64,000 bases of DNA from Cedecea neteri. Lineage in GTDB: Bacteria > Pseudomonadota > Gammaproteobacteria > Enterobacterales > Enterobacteriaceae. Positions 20,221-34,300 of the stretch are shown piece by piece. Numbering within the stretch: the stretch's first letter is position 1; the number at the start of each line of letters is the position of its first letter. The stretch spans positions 62,001-126,000 of the forward strand of contig NZ_CP009459.1 in assembly GCF_000758325.1 (NCBI RefSeq), in the 5' to 3' direction. The notes under the pieces were generated by a model. The model had not been told where the DNA came from, ran no database searches, and saw only the letters and a program-made list of their open reading frames with translations. The translations under genes and the position numbers were made by a program.

Positions 20221-20511
20221 TTATTTCTGGGCAGAACGTTCCGCACGCTGGCGACGCAGCTCTTTTGGATCGGCAATCAGCGGCCGGTAAATCTCAACCC
20301 GATCGCCGTCATTCACTTTATCCCCCAGCTTTACCGGGCGGCTGTACACACCGACTTTGTTTTTCGCCAGATCGATATCGTCACGAAGCTCAAGCAGACC
20401 AGAGGCGACAATCGCCTGCTCAACCGTGCTGCCTTCCTCAAGCTTCACCTGGCGCAGGTACTGTTTTTGCGGCAGGGCATAAACCACCTCAACCTGAATC
20501 TCACGCGACAC
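20221..20511 (-). CDS. rnfH: RnfH/RatB family protein
   Basis: A 96-residue ubiquitin-fold protein when translated from the GTG at 20511, which overlaps the end of ratA by 11 bases; this gives the E. coli length. Features are the [10 protein letters not shown] start and the C-terminal [23 protein letters not shown] segment that defines the family. Its function is not firmly known; ratA-ratB co-transcription has been proposed to form a toxin-antitoxin-like pair, although that role is debated. Confidence 0.9.
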   Translation of the reverse strand: MSREIQVEVVYALPQKQYLRQVKLEEGSTVEQAIVASGLLELRDDIDLAKNKVGVYSRPVKLGDKVNDGDRVEIYRPLIADPKELRRQRAERSAQK

Positions 20512-20938
20512 GGTAAACCTCTTTGGCGCGGGTAGTAAATGCCTGAACCATGTTACCGGCAAGCTCTTTAAAGATACGGCCAAAGGCCAGTTCAATCAGC
20601 TTATTGGTAAATTCGAAATCAAGCTGGAACTCAATCCGGCAGGCATCTTCGCTAAGCGGCGTGAACTTCCAGCCACCCATCAGCTTTTTGAAGGGGCCAT
20701 CCACCAGATGCATCAGGATGCTCTGATTGTCGGTCAGGGTATTTCGGGTGGTAAAGGTTTTGCTGATCCCAGCTTTTGAAACGTCCACCGCCGCCGTCAT
20801 CTGATTCGCCGATGCGTCAATCACCCGGCTACCGGTGCAGCCAGGTAAAAATTCCGGGTACGAATTCACGTCGTTTACTAACTGGTACATCTGCTCAGCG
20901 CTGTAGGGCACCAAAGCAGTACGGCTAATCTGCGGCAT
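20501..20938 (-). CDS. ratA: RatA, START-domain coenzyme Q-binding/ribosome association protein
   Basis: A 145-residue polyketide cyclase/START-like protein. It begins [21 protein letters not shown] and contains [11 protein letters not shown], typical of the Coq10/RatA family. In E. coli RatA binds the 50S subunit and blocks 70S association when overproduced. Eukaryotic relatives bind coenzyme Q, so the native role may be quinone-related. It overlaps rnfH and is divergent from smpB. Confidence 0.93.
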   Translation of the reverse strand: MPQISRTALVPYSAEQMYQLVNDVNSYPEFLPGCTGSRVIDASANQMTAAVDVSKAGISKTFTTRNTLTDNQSILMHLVDGPFKKLMGGWKFTPLSEDACRIEFQLDFEFTNKLIELAFGRIFKELAGNMVQAFTTRAKEVYRVA

Positions 20939-21091
20939 AACAATTCCTGGGAGTCATAAATCGGGCAAATAATAACATTTATCACCGCGCAAACAAAAAC
21001 TCTCTGCCGCTCATGCTAAGATAAGCGCTTCCTCCTCGCGCAGGTCGCGGGGTGTCTTTGAACTCCTGGATTACATATACTGAGCAGCACT

Positions 21092-21574
21092 ATGACTAAG
21101 AAAAAAGCACACAAACCAGGCTCAGCCACCATTGCGCTAAACAAGCGTGCCCGCCACGAATACTTTATCGAAGATGAGATTGAAGCGGGCCTCGCGCTGC
21201 AAGGCTGGGAAGTAAAATCATTACGTGCCGGGAAGGCAAACATCGGCGACAGCTACGTTATCTTTAAAGATGGCGAAGCGTATTTGTTTGGCGCTAACTT
21301 CACGCCGCTTACCGTCGCCTCCAGCCACGTCGTCTGCGATCCTACCCGCACCCGCAAGCTGCTGCTTAACCAGCGCGAGTTGGACAATCTGTTCGGCAGC
21401 GTCAGTCGCGACGGCTACACCATCGTCGCCCTGTCCCTCTACTGGAAAAATGCCTGGTGTAAAGTGAAAATCGGCGTCGCGAAAGGTAAGAAACAGCATG
21501 ATAAGCGCTCCGATGCGAAGGATCGCGAATGGGCAGTCGATAAAGCCCGTATCATGAAAAATGCGGGTCGTTAA
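21092..21574 (+). CDS. smpB: tmRNA-binding protein SmpB
   Basis: A 160-residue protein, the E. coli length. The OB-fold core has [29 protein letters not shown], and the basic C-terminal tail [15 protein letters not shown] enters the mRNA channel during trans-translation. Its partner RNA ssrA normally lies next to it. Here the two are separated by about 19 kb of inserted adhesin and secretion genes. Confidence 0.97.
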   Translation: MTKKKAHKPGSATIALNKRARHEYFIEDEIEAGLALQGWEVKSLRAGKANIGDSYVIFKDGEAYLFGANFTPLTVASSHVVCDPTRTRKLLLNQRELDNLFGSVSRDGYTIVALSLYWKNAWCKVKIGVAKGKKQHDKRSDAKDREWAVDKARIMKNAGR

Positions 21575-21599
21575 GGCGATTCTCGTTATTCATCTCTCT

Positions 21600-21636
21600 G
21601 CTGGCTCTTCGTCTGAAGAGCCAGTATAAAAAAATT
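21600..21636 (+). terminator. Terminator of smpB
   Basis: A stem CTGGCTCTT/AAGAGCCAG with a 6-base loop, followed by TATAAAAAAATT. The T tract is weak, but the stem is perfect. Confidence 0.65.
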
Positions 21637-22363
21637 ACACGCTTCTTTAATTATCAGCTATTATTGCGCGGTCAGGTAAGGAAGCTTTGAAATTAATTAA
21701 GCGACACTAAACAATATATACTATTTCCCTTCATCATTATCATTCGTACTGAAAGCCAAAAACACAAAGATATATAATATTTCTTCTTCTAACCCTCTCT
21801 TTATACGCCTCACAAAATAGATAATTTTTTCCAAATTTTTCTGCTTTACAAAAGAAAACACCCCACCAAAAAAGGCACTACATCCCCATCAGATGCACGT
21901 ATTATTCAACCTAAAGCCTCAAATTAATCAGGGAAATGCAAAACGCTTGCTGAAACTTATCTTAAATCTTTCAACACGATAAGAATAGTAATAGCCAACC
22001 GGCAGCCAGGAAACTGGCTTCAGCCGTTTGGGTGAGTCCGTTAGGTTCACTGATACTTTAGAGTGACTTACATAGTGTTAAATATGGCTTAAGTTGCGCT
22101 TTCATTTTTTCCTGTCTATATCATCAATAGTCTCTATTTAATAAACGACAAGCCTATGACCCTGAGAATTAACTAATTTCGATTCCGCACCGGAAACGCC
22201 CTGGTTATTAATAATCACTGTCATCAATTTTTTTGATACAGGCCTTTTTTTCGCCAATACATCGCGAAGGGCCTCTTACACCTAAAAATTTTGCTTTCGG
22301 TAATCAACACATTACGCCGGGCAATTGACTACCACCACGTTCATCGCGAATGGAGTGATAACA
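21637..22363 (+). promoter_or_regulatory. Long AT-rich leader upstream of the adhesin gene
   Basis: About 730 bases without a convincing gene, markedly richer in A and T than the flanking genes. This base composition is typical of H-NS-bound control regions of horizontally acquired adhesins. It contains a structured element at 21996-22068 (listed separately). The ribosome-binding site GGAGTG at 22352-22357 serves the start codon at 22364. Confidence 0.5.
21996..22068 (+). promoter_or_regulatory. Structured element in the adhesin leader
   Basis: An outer stem of nine pairs with one mismatch (21996-22004 with 22024-22032) stacks directly on a perfect inner stem AGCCAG/CTGGCT closed by a GAAA tetraloop (22005-22020). 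Two alternative short stems follow, in which TTCAC near 22047-22052 can pair either with GTGA at 22033-22036 or with AGTGA at about 22061-22066. The pairing is visible; a regulatory role is inferred. It matches no riboswitch consensus that I recognise. Confidence 0.4.
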
Positions 22364-25300
22364 ATGCGTTCAATTTCAATTATCTCTAAATTAACCGGCG
22401 TAAAAAATAACGTCGAAGCCTCTGAAATCACCTTAAAAGGTCCTTCAATTGTCGAGCTGAAAATTGAACGTGAAGAGGTCGCCAGCTTCACTCGTTCGGG
22501 CCAGGACCTGGTTATCAAACTCCATTCCGGCGAAACCATTACCATCAAAAACTACTACGCTTTTGCCGATCAAGGTGGCAACCAGCTGGTGCTGGAAGGC
22601 CACGACGGCGTGCTTTGGTGGGTTCAGGATCCAGAAACTGCAGCTCACTATGAACAAATTGCCAATATTGACCAAATTATGGCTGCCACTGGCGCACACG
22701 CCGAAGGCGGGGCCGTGTGGCCGTGGGTGCTGGGTGGTCTGGCAGTGGCCGCGGGTGGCGCCATTGCGGCAGCCTCAAGCGGCGGCGGCGGGCACTCTGA
22801 CAGTGGCACCAACCCAGGCAATCCTGGCAGACCAGACGTTACGCCACCTGCCGCGCCTACCGGCCTTGCTGTCTCTGCAGATGGCAGAACCATTACCGGT
22901 AATGCCGAAGCTGGCTCTACGGTCACAGTAAAAGATGCCAATGGCAACGTGATTGGCACCGGCACGGCGGGCACCGACGGCAGCTTCACCATCACCCTGA
23001 GCTCGCCGCAAGTTACCGGTGAAACACTTACCGTCACGGCAACCGATCCTTCCGGTAACACCGGTCCAGGTGCCACCATTACCGCACCCACTATTCCGCT
23101 GCCGGACGAACCAGGCATTACAGGTATCACGAACGATCATCCGAATGCGCCTAACGGCGGTAATATCGGCAATAACTCGCCAACCAATGACAACACGCCA
23201 ACGCTGAACGGCACCGGTCAGGCCGGTACCACAGTGCACATTTACGACAATGGCGTGCAGATTGGCACCGTTGTGGTCGGCGCCAATGGGACCTGGAGCT
23301 TCACGCCTGGCACCGCTTTGGCTGACGGCACCCACTCTTTCACCGTCACGGCGACAAATGAAAGAGGTGAAAGCGCCACTTCTCCTGCCTATACCATCAC
23401 CATTGATACCGTGCCACCTGCGGCTGCGACCGATCTGGCCATTAGTCCGGACGGTGATACCCTGACCGGCCATGCTGAATCAGGTTCCACGGTCACGGTA
23501 AAAGATGCCAATGGCAATGTGATTGGCACCGGCACGGCGGGCAACGATGGCAGCTTCACTATCACTTTGACCACGCCACAAATAACCGGTGAAACGCTGA
23601 CCGTCACGGCGACCGATCCCTCAGGGAATAGCAGTCCTGGTGCCACCATTACCGCACCGAATATCCCGCTGCCGGATGAGCCAACTATCACTGGGCTGAT
23701 TAACGATAACCCAGGCGCGCCTAACGGCGGCAATATCGGCAATAATTCCCCGACTAACGACAACGCCCCGACGCTGAACGGTACTGGTCAGGCTGGGACG
23801 ACAATCCACATCTATGACAACGGCGTGCAAATTGGGACCGTCGTGGTAGGCGCTGGCGGTACATGGAGCTTTACTCCGGGCACTGCACTGGCTGATGGTT
23901 CCCATGTCTTCACCGCCACGGCAAGTAACGAAAGAGGCGAAAGCGCTCCCTCCCTTGCATACACCGTCACCATTGATACTATGCCACCTTCGGCAGCAAC
24001 TGGCCTGACGGTTAGCCCGGATGGGGAAGTCGTCACGGGTCATGCAGAAGCTGGCAGCACAATAACCATCAAAGATCCGAACGGTGTGGTCGTCGGGACT
24101 GGTACTGCCGATAACAACGGCAATATCAGTATCACCCTGACAACGCCGCAGGTAGACGGTGAAACACTGAGCGTCGTCGTCACCGATCCGGCAGGTAACA
24201 ACAGCCCACCAGCCAACGTGATTGCACCAGACGTGCAAGCGCCGGTACTGCCAGTGATCACAGGCGTGCTTGATGATGTAGCCCCCGTTACAGGCAACGT
24301 GGGGAACGGCCAGTCGACTAATGACAACACGCCAACCCTACAGGGTACCGGCCAGGCCGGGGACACCATTCATATTTACGCCAACGGCACTGAAATCGGC
24401 ACCACCAAGGTTGACGTCAACGGGGCCTGGAGCTTTACGCCGCAAACTCCTCTGACTGATAACTCATACACCTTCACGGCAATGGCCTCTAACGTCAGAG
24501 GCGACAGCGGAACCTCGGTCAGCTACACCGTTACCGTGGACACTTCCGCGCCAGCCGAACCTACAGGTCTGATAGTCAGCGCTAACGGCGATACCGTGAC
24601 GGGGCTTGCCGAGGCAGGCAGCACCGTCACCATCAAAGATGCGAACGGGAACGTGATTGGTACCGGCACCGCCGCCCCTGTGACCGGCGTGTTCAGCATC
24701 ACCCTGACCACACCGCAGCTTGACGGTAGCCACCTCCAGGTTACGGCCACCGATGCAGCAGGCAATGTCAGCCCGCCTGCCGAAGCAACCGCGCCATTCT
24801 TCCCGCTGCCGACGGTGCCGACGATCACCGCCATTATTGATAGCGTGCCGCCTATCGTGGGCACCGTACCAAACAACCAGCCAACCAATGACCAAACCCC
24901 GACGCTGCAGGGTACGGGCGTAGCCGGTGAAACCATTCATATCTTTGATAATGGGGTTGAGATCGGCACCACTCTCGTCCTGCCTGGCGGCACGTGGAGC
25001 TTCACTCCTGGCGCAAACTTACCTGACGGTCCGCACAGCTTTACCGCCACTGCCTCTAACATTCGCGGCGACAGCGGTAATTCCGCATCCTATACCGTGG
25101 TTGTGGATACCGTAGTGAATCCGCCGGTGCTCGATCAAATTCTTGATACCACCGGCTCTATCACTGGCCCTATCGGCAACAACGGTATCACCGATGACAG
25201 TAAACCGATTTTCAGCGGCACCGGTGAGGCGGGCAGTACGTTAACCATCTTTGATAATGGTATTCCAATTGGTCAGGTCACCGTGGGCAATGATGGTAAC

Positions 25301-28300
25301 TGGACCTTTACTCCGCCAGTCTCTCTGCTTGATGGTCCACATACGATCACCCTGCAGCAGACCGATCTGGCTGGCAACGTCAGTACGATTACCGTTGGCC
25401 CAACCTTCACCGTCGATACCATCCCGCCGGTTGCCGTCACCATTGACCTCGTGAGTCAGGACGGAACGACCGTGACCGGGACCGGTGAAGCTGGCGATAC
25501 CGTGAAAGTGGTCGGTCCGAATGGCGTGGTGCTAGGCACGGCGCAAATTGACCAAACCGGGCACTTCACGCTGACGCTTTCGCCGGCTCAGACCCACGGT
25601 GGGACATTAACCGCTCAGGTACAGGATGCCGCAGGTAACGTCGGGCCAGACACCACATTTAGCGCCTCGAACTCCGGCTTCCCGACCGTGCCGGTTCTGG
25701 TCTCAGTGACTGACGACGTCGGCCCAATCCAGGGACCGCTGGCTAATGGCCAGGCAACGGACGACAGTCGCCCAACGCTAACCGGGACTGCCGAAGCGGG
25801 TACCACCAGCATCACTGTTTACGATAATGGATTGGTGATTGGATTCGCGACGCCTGACGCGAATGGTAACTGGACATTTACGCCGCTACTGCCGCTGCTG
25901 GATGGTCCACACTCCTTCACCTTTACCGCCACGAATAACAACGGTACCAGTGGCGCATCGGCACCGTTTGGCGTAGTGGTGGATACCATTCCTCCGGGCG
26001 TGCCAACCGCGCTGACGGTTTCCAACGACGGGACAACGCTCAGCGGGACAGCCGAAGCCAACAGCAAAGTGACCATTACTGACGCTAACGGCAACACGCT
26101 CGGTAGCGCCACGGCAGACGGAACGGGCAGCTTCACCGTCACGCTTAACCCGCCTCAGCTTAACGGGCAGCTTCTGACGGCTAAAGCCACCGACGCCGCA
26201 GGCAACACCGGGCTCGGTGCGACCATTCCTGCCCCGGACCACACGGCACCAAACGCGCCGGGTAACCTGGCGGTCTCCGCCGATGGTCTGCAGTTAACCG
26301 GTACCGCCGAAATTGGCAGCACCGTCACAGTCAAAGACGGCAACGGCAACATCATTGGCGTCGGCACCGCCGACCCAAGCGGGCATTTCGATATCCTGCT
26401 AGTACCGCCGCAGCTTAACGGCCAGACACTGCTGGTAACCGCGACGGACGCCGCCGCCAATACCAGCCTGCCTGCAACTGTGGTTGCCCAGGATCACACG
26501 CCGCCAGTGGCGCCAACCAACCTTCTGGTTAATGAAGATGGCACCGTCCTGACCGGTAAAGCAGAAGCGGGCAGCACGGTAAAAGTCACCGATGCGCTGG
26601 GGAATCCATTGGGCCAGGCCGTAGCCGGGCCGGACGGCAGCTTTACCATCACCCTGACCACGCCGCAGGCTAACGGCCAGCTTCTGGAAGTCAACGCCAC
26701 GGATGCCGCAGGGAATATCGGCCCGAATGCCCCGGTCACGGCCCCGGACATCACGCCACCAAATATGCCGATCATTGGTTCCGTGGTCGACAACGTGCCT
26801 GAGCATACCGGCAACCTGAACAACGGTGACCTGACTAACGACGACAAACCGACGATCTCCGGCACGGCTGAGGCTAACTCAACCGTGAAGATCTACGACA
26901 ACGGCACGCTGATTGGCACAGTCAGCGCGGACGGGACCGGCGCATGGACATTTACGCCGACCACCTCTATCGGCCAGGGCTTGCATAGCCTGACGGTGAC
27001 CGCCACCGATGCCGCAGGTAACGTCAGCCAGCCAAGCGCCGCCTTTACCATCAACGTTGACTCCATCGCACCGACTGCCCCAACGATTACCCAGGTGTAT
27101 GACGATGTGGGCACCGTGACCGGGCCGGTCAGCAATAACGGTGCGACCAACGACCCAACGCCAACCCTAAGCGGCAGCGGGGAACCGGGTTCCACCATCA
27201 CGGTCTACGATGGCCTGAACGTCCTGGGAACCACCACCGTGAACGGCAACGGGACCTGGACATATACGCCAACTACGCCGCTGCTGGACGGGCCGCATTC
27301 CTTTACGGTCACGGCTTCGGATGCCGCTGGCAACGTCACCGCGCACTCCACACCGTGGAACGTTGAGCTGATCACTGTCCTGCCAAACGCACCGACGATT
27401 GGCGAGATAATAGATAATGTCTCTCCGGATCTTGGCCCGGTGCTGCCGGGTGGCTCAACCAACGATCCTCAGCCGGTGATCAACGGAACTGCGGGCGCTA
27501 ATGCGGTCGTCCAAATTTACGATGGCACCACGCTTATTGGAACCGTCACGGCAGACGGCACTGGCGCGTGGACATTCAGACCAACTCAGCCGCTGAGCGA
27601 AGGCTCGCATACCCTGAATGTTTACGTCACGGATGCGGCCGGAAACACCAGCTCTGCCACCACGCAGATTGTGGTTATCGACACCACCCCACCAGGCGCA
27701 CCGACCATCGACAGCGCGCTGGGTAACGTTTCCGGTTCGCCTGTCACGCTGATAAACGGCGGCAGCACCCAAAGTACCGAGCCGGTGATCTCCGGTAAGG
27801 GCGAAGTGGGTGCCATCATCACACTGTACGTTGACGGGGGTACAACGCCTATTGGCACAGCCACTGTCGATTCGAACGGCAACTGGAGCATCACCCCGAA
27901 CGCACCGCTGTTGAGCGGCACGCACGTATTCACGACCGTAGCCACGGACGCAGCGGGTAACTCGGGGATGCCTTCCTCTGGCTTCACGCTGTCCGTTTAC
28001 GCAACAGCTCCGGTTCAGCCAGCCGCCCCAATTGTGACCGATGATGTGCCGCCTGTCGTAGGTCCCGTCGCTCCTGGCGGCAGCACCAACGACACGACGC
28101 CAACCTTCAGCGGCACCGGCGTTGCGGGTTCGACCATCGATATTTACAACAACGGGAACGTATTAATCGGCAGCACAACCGTGCGCTCCGATGGCACCTG
28201 GAGCTTTACGCCATCGACGCCATTAGGGGAAGCGACCTACAACATTACGGTCCAGGTGACCGACCCGGCGGGAAACATCAGCCCACCATCAGTCTCGATC

Positions 28301-31300
28301 GCCATTACCGTCGATACCACCGCGCCAGCGGCACCGACTATAGAGTCCGCCGACGATAGCGTGGGCGCCGTCACCGGCCCTCTGGGCAGCGGTTCTGTCA
28401 CCGATGATGTTTCCCCGGTATTCCGCGGGACAGGCGTCACGGGTGAGACAGTGACGCTGTATAACGGCACCACCGTTATCGGGACTGCGACAGTCGACGG
28501 CAGCGGCAACTGGGCTATCACCCCAACCACCCCGCTGGTCAATGGCGTTTACAACCTGACGGCAGTTCAGACGGATGCCGCCGGTAACGCCAGCGGGCCG
28601 TCCTCAACCTTCATATTGACCGTGGACGCCACCCCGCTGACGCTGCCGGTTGTCACCGAGATTATCGATAATGTCGGGCCAATCCAGACGCCGCTCACAA
28701 ACGGCAGCCTGACCGATGACACCACACCGACCTTTACCGGGACCGGCAGCGTCGGCAGCACCGTCACGCTGTACGACACTAACGGCACAACCGTGCTTGG
28801 CAGCGCGGTGGTAGGAGCCAACGGCACCTGGAGTATTACGACCTCGACGCTGGGCGATGGGCCGCACAGCATTACCATCAAAGCGACCGATCCTGCAGGC
28901 AACTCTGTAGGGCCATCCACGCCGATCGTGATCACCGTCGATACCGTTCCACCAGCACCGCCAGTGGTGAACCCGATTACCGATATCACCGGGGCTCTGG
29001 TTACCGGGACAGCGGAGCCGGGGAGCACGGTCATTATCAAAGATAGCGACGGGCATATTCTGGGTACCGGCACGGCATTGCCTGTGACCGGGATCTGGAC
29101 CGTCACCCTGGTGCCGCCGCAGTATAACGGTGAAGCGCTGACGGCCATCGCTCAGGATGCCGCCGGGAACCAAAGCCCGGCCACGGACTTTAACGCTGGC
29201 ATCAATCTGGGTATCCCGGCCGCGCCGACCATTGACACCGTGATGGACGATGTCGGCACCATTACCGGTAACGTCGGAAACGGTAAATCGACCGATGACA
29301 CTCAGCCAATGCTGAATGGTACAGCGGCGGCTAACGCCATCGTGCATATCTTCATCGATGGCATAAATGTCGCCACGGTATCAGCCAACGGCTCTGGCCA
29401 GTGGTCATGGACCGTGACAACGCCGCTGCTTCAGGGGCCGCATACCTTCACGGCCACCCAGACCGTGGGCCTGGAAACCAGTGTTCCGTCCATGGTGTAC
29501 AACATTATCGTGGACACCATTCCGCCAGCGCAGCCGGTGATCCTCACCGTGGTTGATGCCGTGCTGCCGAACGTCGGCGGGCTGACCAACGGCCAGGCCA
29601 CCAACGATCCAAAACCAACGCTGAGCGGTACGGCAGAAGCCGGTTCGACGGTGAACATCCTCGATAACGGCGTCGTTATTGGCACCGCCACCGCTAACGT
29701 CCTTGGCGTCTGGACCTTTACGCCAACGGTTAACCTCGGTGAGGGTTCGCACACCCTGACCGTGACGGCAACCGACGCCGCCGGTAACGTCAGCGTGCCT
29801 TCCACCGGCTTTGTGGTCAATGTGGATACCATCGCCCCAGCCTCGCCGGTGATATCCACCGTCATTAACGACGTGACCTCGCAGCCAGTCACCTCCGGGC
29901 AGCCGACTAACGACAATACGCCGACCTTCAGCGGCACCGCCGAGGCGGGTAGCACGCTGATCTTTAAAGACGGCAACGTGGTGATCGGCACCGTCACGGT
30001 ACCGGTGGGCGGAAACTGGACATTCACCCCAACGGTTCCGCTGCTGGACGGCAACCATACCGTCACCGTCACCGCGACCGATGCGGCGGGCAACGTCAGT
30101 AACCCAAGCCCTGGCTTTACCGTGGTAGTGGATACCGTGCCACCGATAGTGCCGGTTATTCTGTCCGTGACAGACGACCAGACGCTGCCAGGCAGCAGCC
30201 TGCCGCTGATCAACGGCCAGTTGACGAAGGACACGCAGCCAACCCTGACCGGTACGGCGGAAGCCAACGCCATCATCACGGTGAAAGACGGTAACAACGT
30301 GCTGGGTACGACTCAGGCGGACGGGCTGGGCAACTGGACCTTCACCCCAACGACGCCGCTGGGTCAGGGGGTACATACCCTGAACGTCACGGCGACCGAT
30401 GCCGCGGGCAACGTCAGTAACGCGGCTTCGTTTGGCGTGAACATTGACTCTGTTGCACCGAACCCACCGGTGATCGTTACCGTGCTGGACAACACCGCGC
30501 CGGTGCTGGGGCCAATCACCAACGGCCAGGCCACCAACGAAACCCGCCCTTCCCTGAGCGGGACGGCAGAAGCCGGTGCCACCATTAAGGTTTACAGCGA
30601 TGGCAACCTGATCGGCACCACCATTGCCAACGGGGTTGGCGCATGGACGCTGACCCCGGTGGCCGCGCTCGGCAACGGTTCACATACCTTAACCGTGACC
30701 GCGACCGATGCGGCTGGCAACGTCAGCAATCCGTCTAACGGCTTCTCGTTGACCGTTGACACCATTGCGCCGAACGCGCCGGTTATCAGTAACGTGGCGG
30801 ATGCCGTCGGCCCAATCGTCGGCAACCTGTCTAATGGTCAGGTCACCGACGATACCCGTCCGGTGCTGACCGGTACCGCCGAGGGCAACGCCACCGTCAG
30901 CGTGTACGACAACGGCGTTCTGCTTGGCACCGTCCAGGCAGATGCGGGCGGAGCATGGACCTTCAGACCATCCACACCGTTGATTAACGGTGGTCATGCG
31001 CTGACCGTGACCGCGACGGACGCCGCGGGCAACATCAGCCTGCCGTCAACACCGTTTAACGTGGTGGTTGATACCATTGCGCCGACTCAGCCGATTGTGG
31101 TTCAGGCCTTCGATGACGTTGGCCCGGTTCAGGGTCCACTGGTCAGCGGCCAGACCACGGACGACACTCAGCCAGCCCTCAGCGGGACAGCGGAAGCCAA
31201 CTCCACCATTAGCATTTACGATAATGGCACCCTGATTGGCACCGCGACCACCAACGCGCTGGGCGCATGGAGCTTCACACCTGGTACCGCACTGCCTCTC

Positions 31301-34300
31301 GGCCAGCACGTCTTCACCGTCACCGCGACCGATGCGGCAGGCAACACCAGCGTACCTTCGGCTGGCTTTACCCTGACCATCGCCAGCGGCGTGTCGAATA
31401 CGCCGGTGCTGACCTCTGTGGTGGATGACGTCGCCGGTGGCACGGTCGGGCCATTAACCAGCGGCCAGGCGACTAACGATCCGCGTCCAACCCTGAACGG
31501 GACGGCGGATGCCAACAGCACCATCAAGATTTACGATGGTGGTAACCTGATTGGCACCGTGACGGCGAACGCCCTTGGCATTTGGGTCTTTACCCCGCCG
31601 ACCGTGCTGGCAAACGGCTCGCATACCTTCACCATCACCGCCACCAATACCGCGGGCGTGGTCAGTAGCCCAACGGCAGGTTTCACCATTGTGGTGGATA
31701 CCGTGGCACCTAACCAACCGGCGATAACCTCTGTGGTAGATGATGTCGGCCCGATCACTGGCCCGGTAGGCAACAACCAACCAACGGACGATACGCGCCC
31801 AACCCTGAACGGGACTGCCGAAGCCAACGCCACGGTCAATATCTTTGATAACGGCGTGCTGCTGGGGACCACAACGGCGAACGGCAGCGGCGTCTGGACG
31901 TTCACGCCAACGCTGCCTCTGCTTCAGGGCAACCACTCGTTCACCGTCACCGCAACGGATACGGCGGGTAACGTCAGCGTGCCGTCCGTTCCGGCTGGCA
32001 TTATCGTCGATACCGTCCCACCGTTGGCGCCAACGGGCATTGCGGTCAACGCCACCGGTACAGTTGTTACCGGCGTTGCGGAGGCCAACAGCAAAGTGAC
32101 CGTTACCTCGGCGACGGGTACCGTTCTGGGTACGGCTCAGGCTGACGGCAACGGGAACTTCAGCATTACGCTCTCCCCTGCGCAAACCAGCGCCCAGCCG
32201 CTGCTGGCCTTCGCTCAGGATGCCGCCGGGAACATCGGCGTTTCTGCCAGCTTCACCGCACCGTTTACCGGTGTGCCTGGGCTGCCGGTGATCACCAGCA
32301 TCGTGGACGATGTTCTGCCGAAAACCGGCGTGGTGGGCAACGGGCAGAGCACCAATGACACCCAGCCGACGATCAACGGCACCGCCGAAGCCAACTCCAC
32401 CGTCAAGATCTACGACAACGGGGCGCTGCTGGGAACGGTGACCGCCAACGCAAGCGGCATCTGGACGTTCACCCCAACTGGCGCGCTGGGTGATGGCGTG
32501 CATGCCTTTACCGCGACGGCAACCAACGCCAACGGGACAGGCGGGGCCTCTCTGCCAACCTCGGTGATTGTCGATACCATCCCGCCATTGATCCCTACCG
32601 GGGTTATCAGTGCCGACGGTTCAACAATCACCGGCGTAGCGGAAGCGAACAGCACCGTGACAGTGACGCTGCCGGGCGGGATCACCGTCACCGGCACGGC
32701 GAATGCTTCCGGCGCGTTCAGCATTACCCTGCCAACTCGCCAGATTGAAGGGCAGTCGCTGTCGATATCAGCCGCCGATGCGGCCGGGAACGTCTCACCG
32801 TCGCTCTCGATTACCGCACCGATCCTGCCGCTTTCGGCGAGCAGCAACGTGGTCGATTTGGCGCTAACCACCGATGCCACTATCACCACCGAGCACTACA
32901 GCGGCTACGGTAACCTGTTGATTGGCGCCCTGGGCAACGTGGCTTCGGTGCTGGGCAGCAATACCGCTCAGGTCGGCTTCACCATTGGCAGCGGGGCGAC
33001 GGGGAATATCACCATTAACGCCGCCGCCACCGGGGTAGTGCTGTCCCTGCTGAACACGCTGGAAATCGCGATTCAGAAATATAACCCGGGCACCAACTCG
33101 TGGACGACGGTTGTCGACTCATCCTTGCCGCAGTTCCTGAACCTGCTGACGTTGGGCGCCACGGGCGTGACGCTGAACCTCGAAGGTCTGGGTGAAGGGC
33201 AATACCGCGTCCTGGGCTATAACACCAGCCTGCTGGCAACGGGGGCGGCCACTAACCTCGCGGTCACCGTCGAGCAGACCAGCGCAGGCGTGGTCAGCGG
33301 TACCACCAGCTCTAGCGGGAACGTCATTACCGATCCAGGTCCTGGCGGGGCAGTCGATAACGCCCCTACCGGCACGGTGGTGACGGCGATCACCGACGGC
33401 CAGGGCGTGACGCACACCGTGGGCGCAGGCGGGCTGGATGTTCAGGGCAAATACGGCACCCTGCACATCAATCAGGACGGCAGCTACACCTATACCTTAA
33501 CCAACACCGCGGCTTCGGTACTGGGCAGCACGGAAAACTTCACCTACACCATTACTCAAAACGGCATCAGCGACTCTGCACAGCTGATTGTCACCCTGGG
33601 CAACGGCGCACCGGCCAGCACGGTCACCGCCACTGATAACACCGGTTCGCTGACCTTCGGCACCGATGTTGTTGCCGTTGACCATGGGGCTTCGCAGCAA
33701 ACGGGGCTGTCGGTACTGAGCGTAGGCCTGGGTAACGTGGTCAACCTCAACCTGCTGGCTAACATGAGCAACCCGATCCTGTTTGATGTCGCGGACGGAT
33801 CGACCCGCACCATGACGCTGCAGGCGAGCGTCGGCGGGGTAGCGCTGCTCTCCACCTTTGACCTGTACATCTACAAGTTCAACGCGGCGACTCAGCAGTA
33901 CGAGCAGTTCCAGGTGCAGAAAACCTGGCTGACGGCTCCGCTGTTGGGCGGCACCTCCGGTCAGTTGACCGTGACGTTGGGCGGCGGGGATTACCTGTTC
34001 CTGCTGATGAACGCGAGTGGCGTATCACTGCTGACCAGCTACACGCTGAATATCCTGCAGGATCACACCTATGCGGTCGACAGCCTGGCAGCGTCAACCA
34101 CCGGTAACGTGATGCAGGATGATATCGCCCCGGCAGGCAGTCTGCTGACGGCGGTGAACGGTGTGTCTGTCTCGGCAACCGGCACCACCACCATCGTCGG
34201 CAAGTTCGGGACGCTGACTATTGATGCCCACGGCAACTATACCTATACGCTGAACAGCGGCCAGGGTGCCGACAGCATCAATACGCCAGACAGCTTCGTG

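Noticed and set aside
21996-22068. Identification of the adhesin leader element as a c-di-GMP riboswitch
   Set aside because: A GAAA tetraloop is present, but the conserved GGxxGCAAAGCC core and the receptor of GEMM-type riboswitches are missing.
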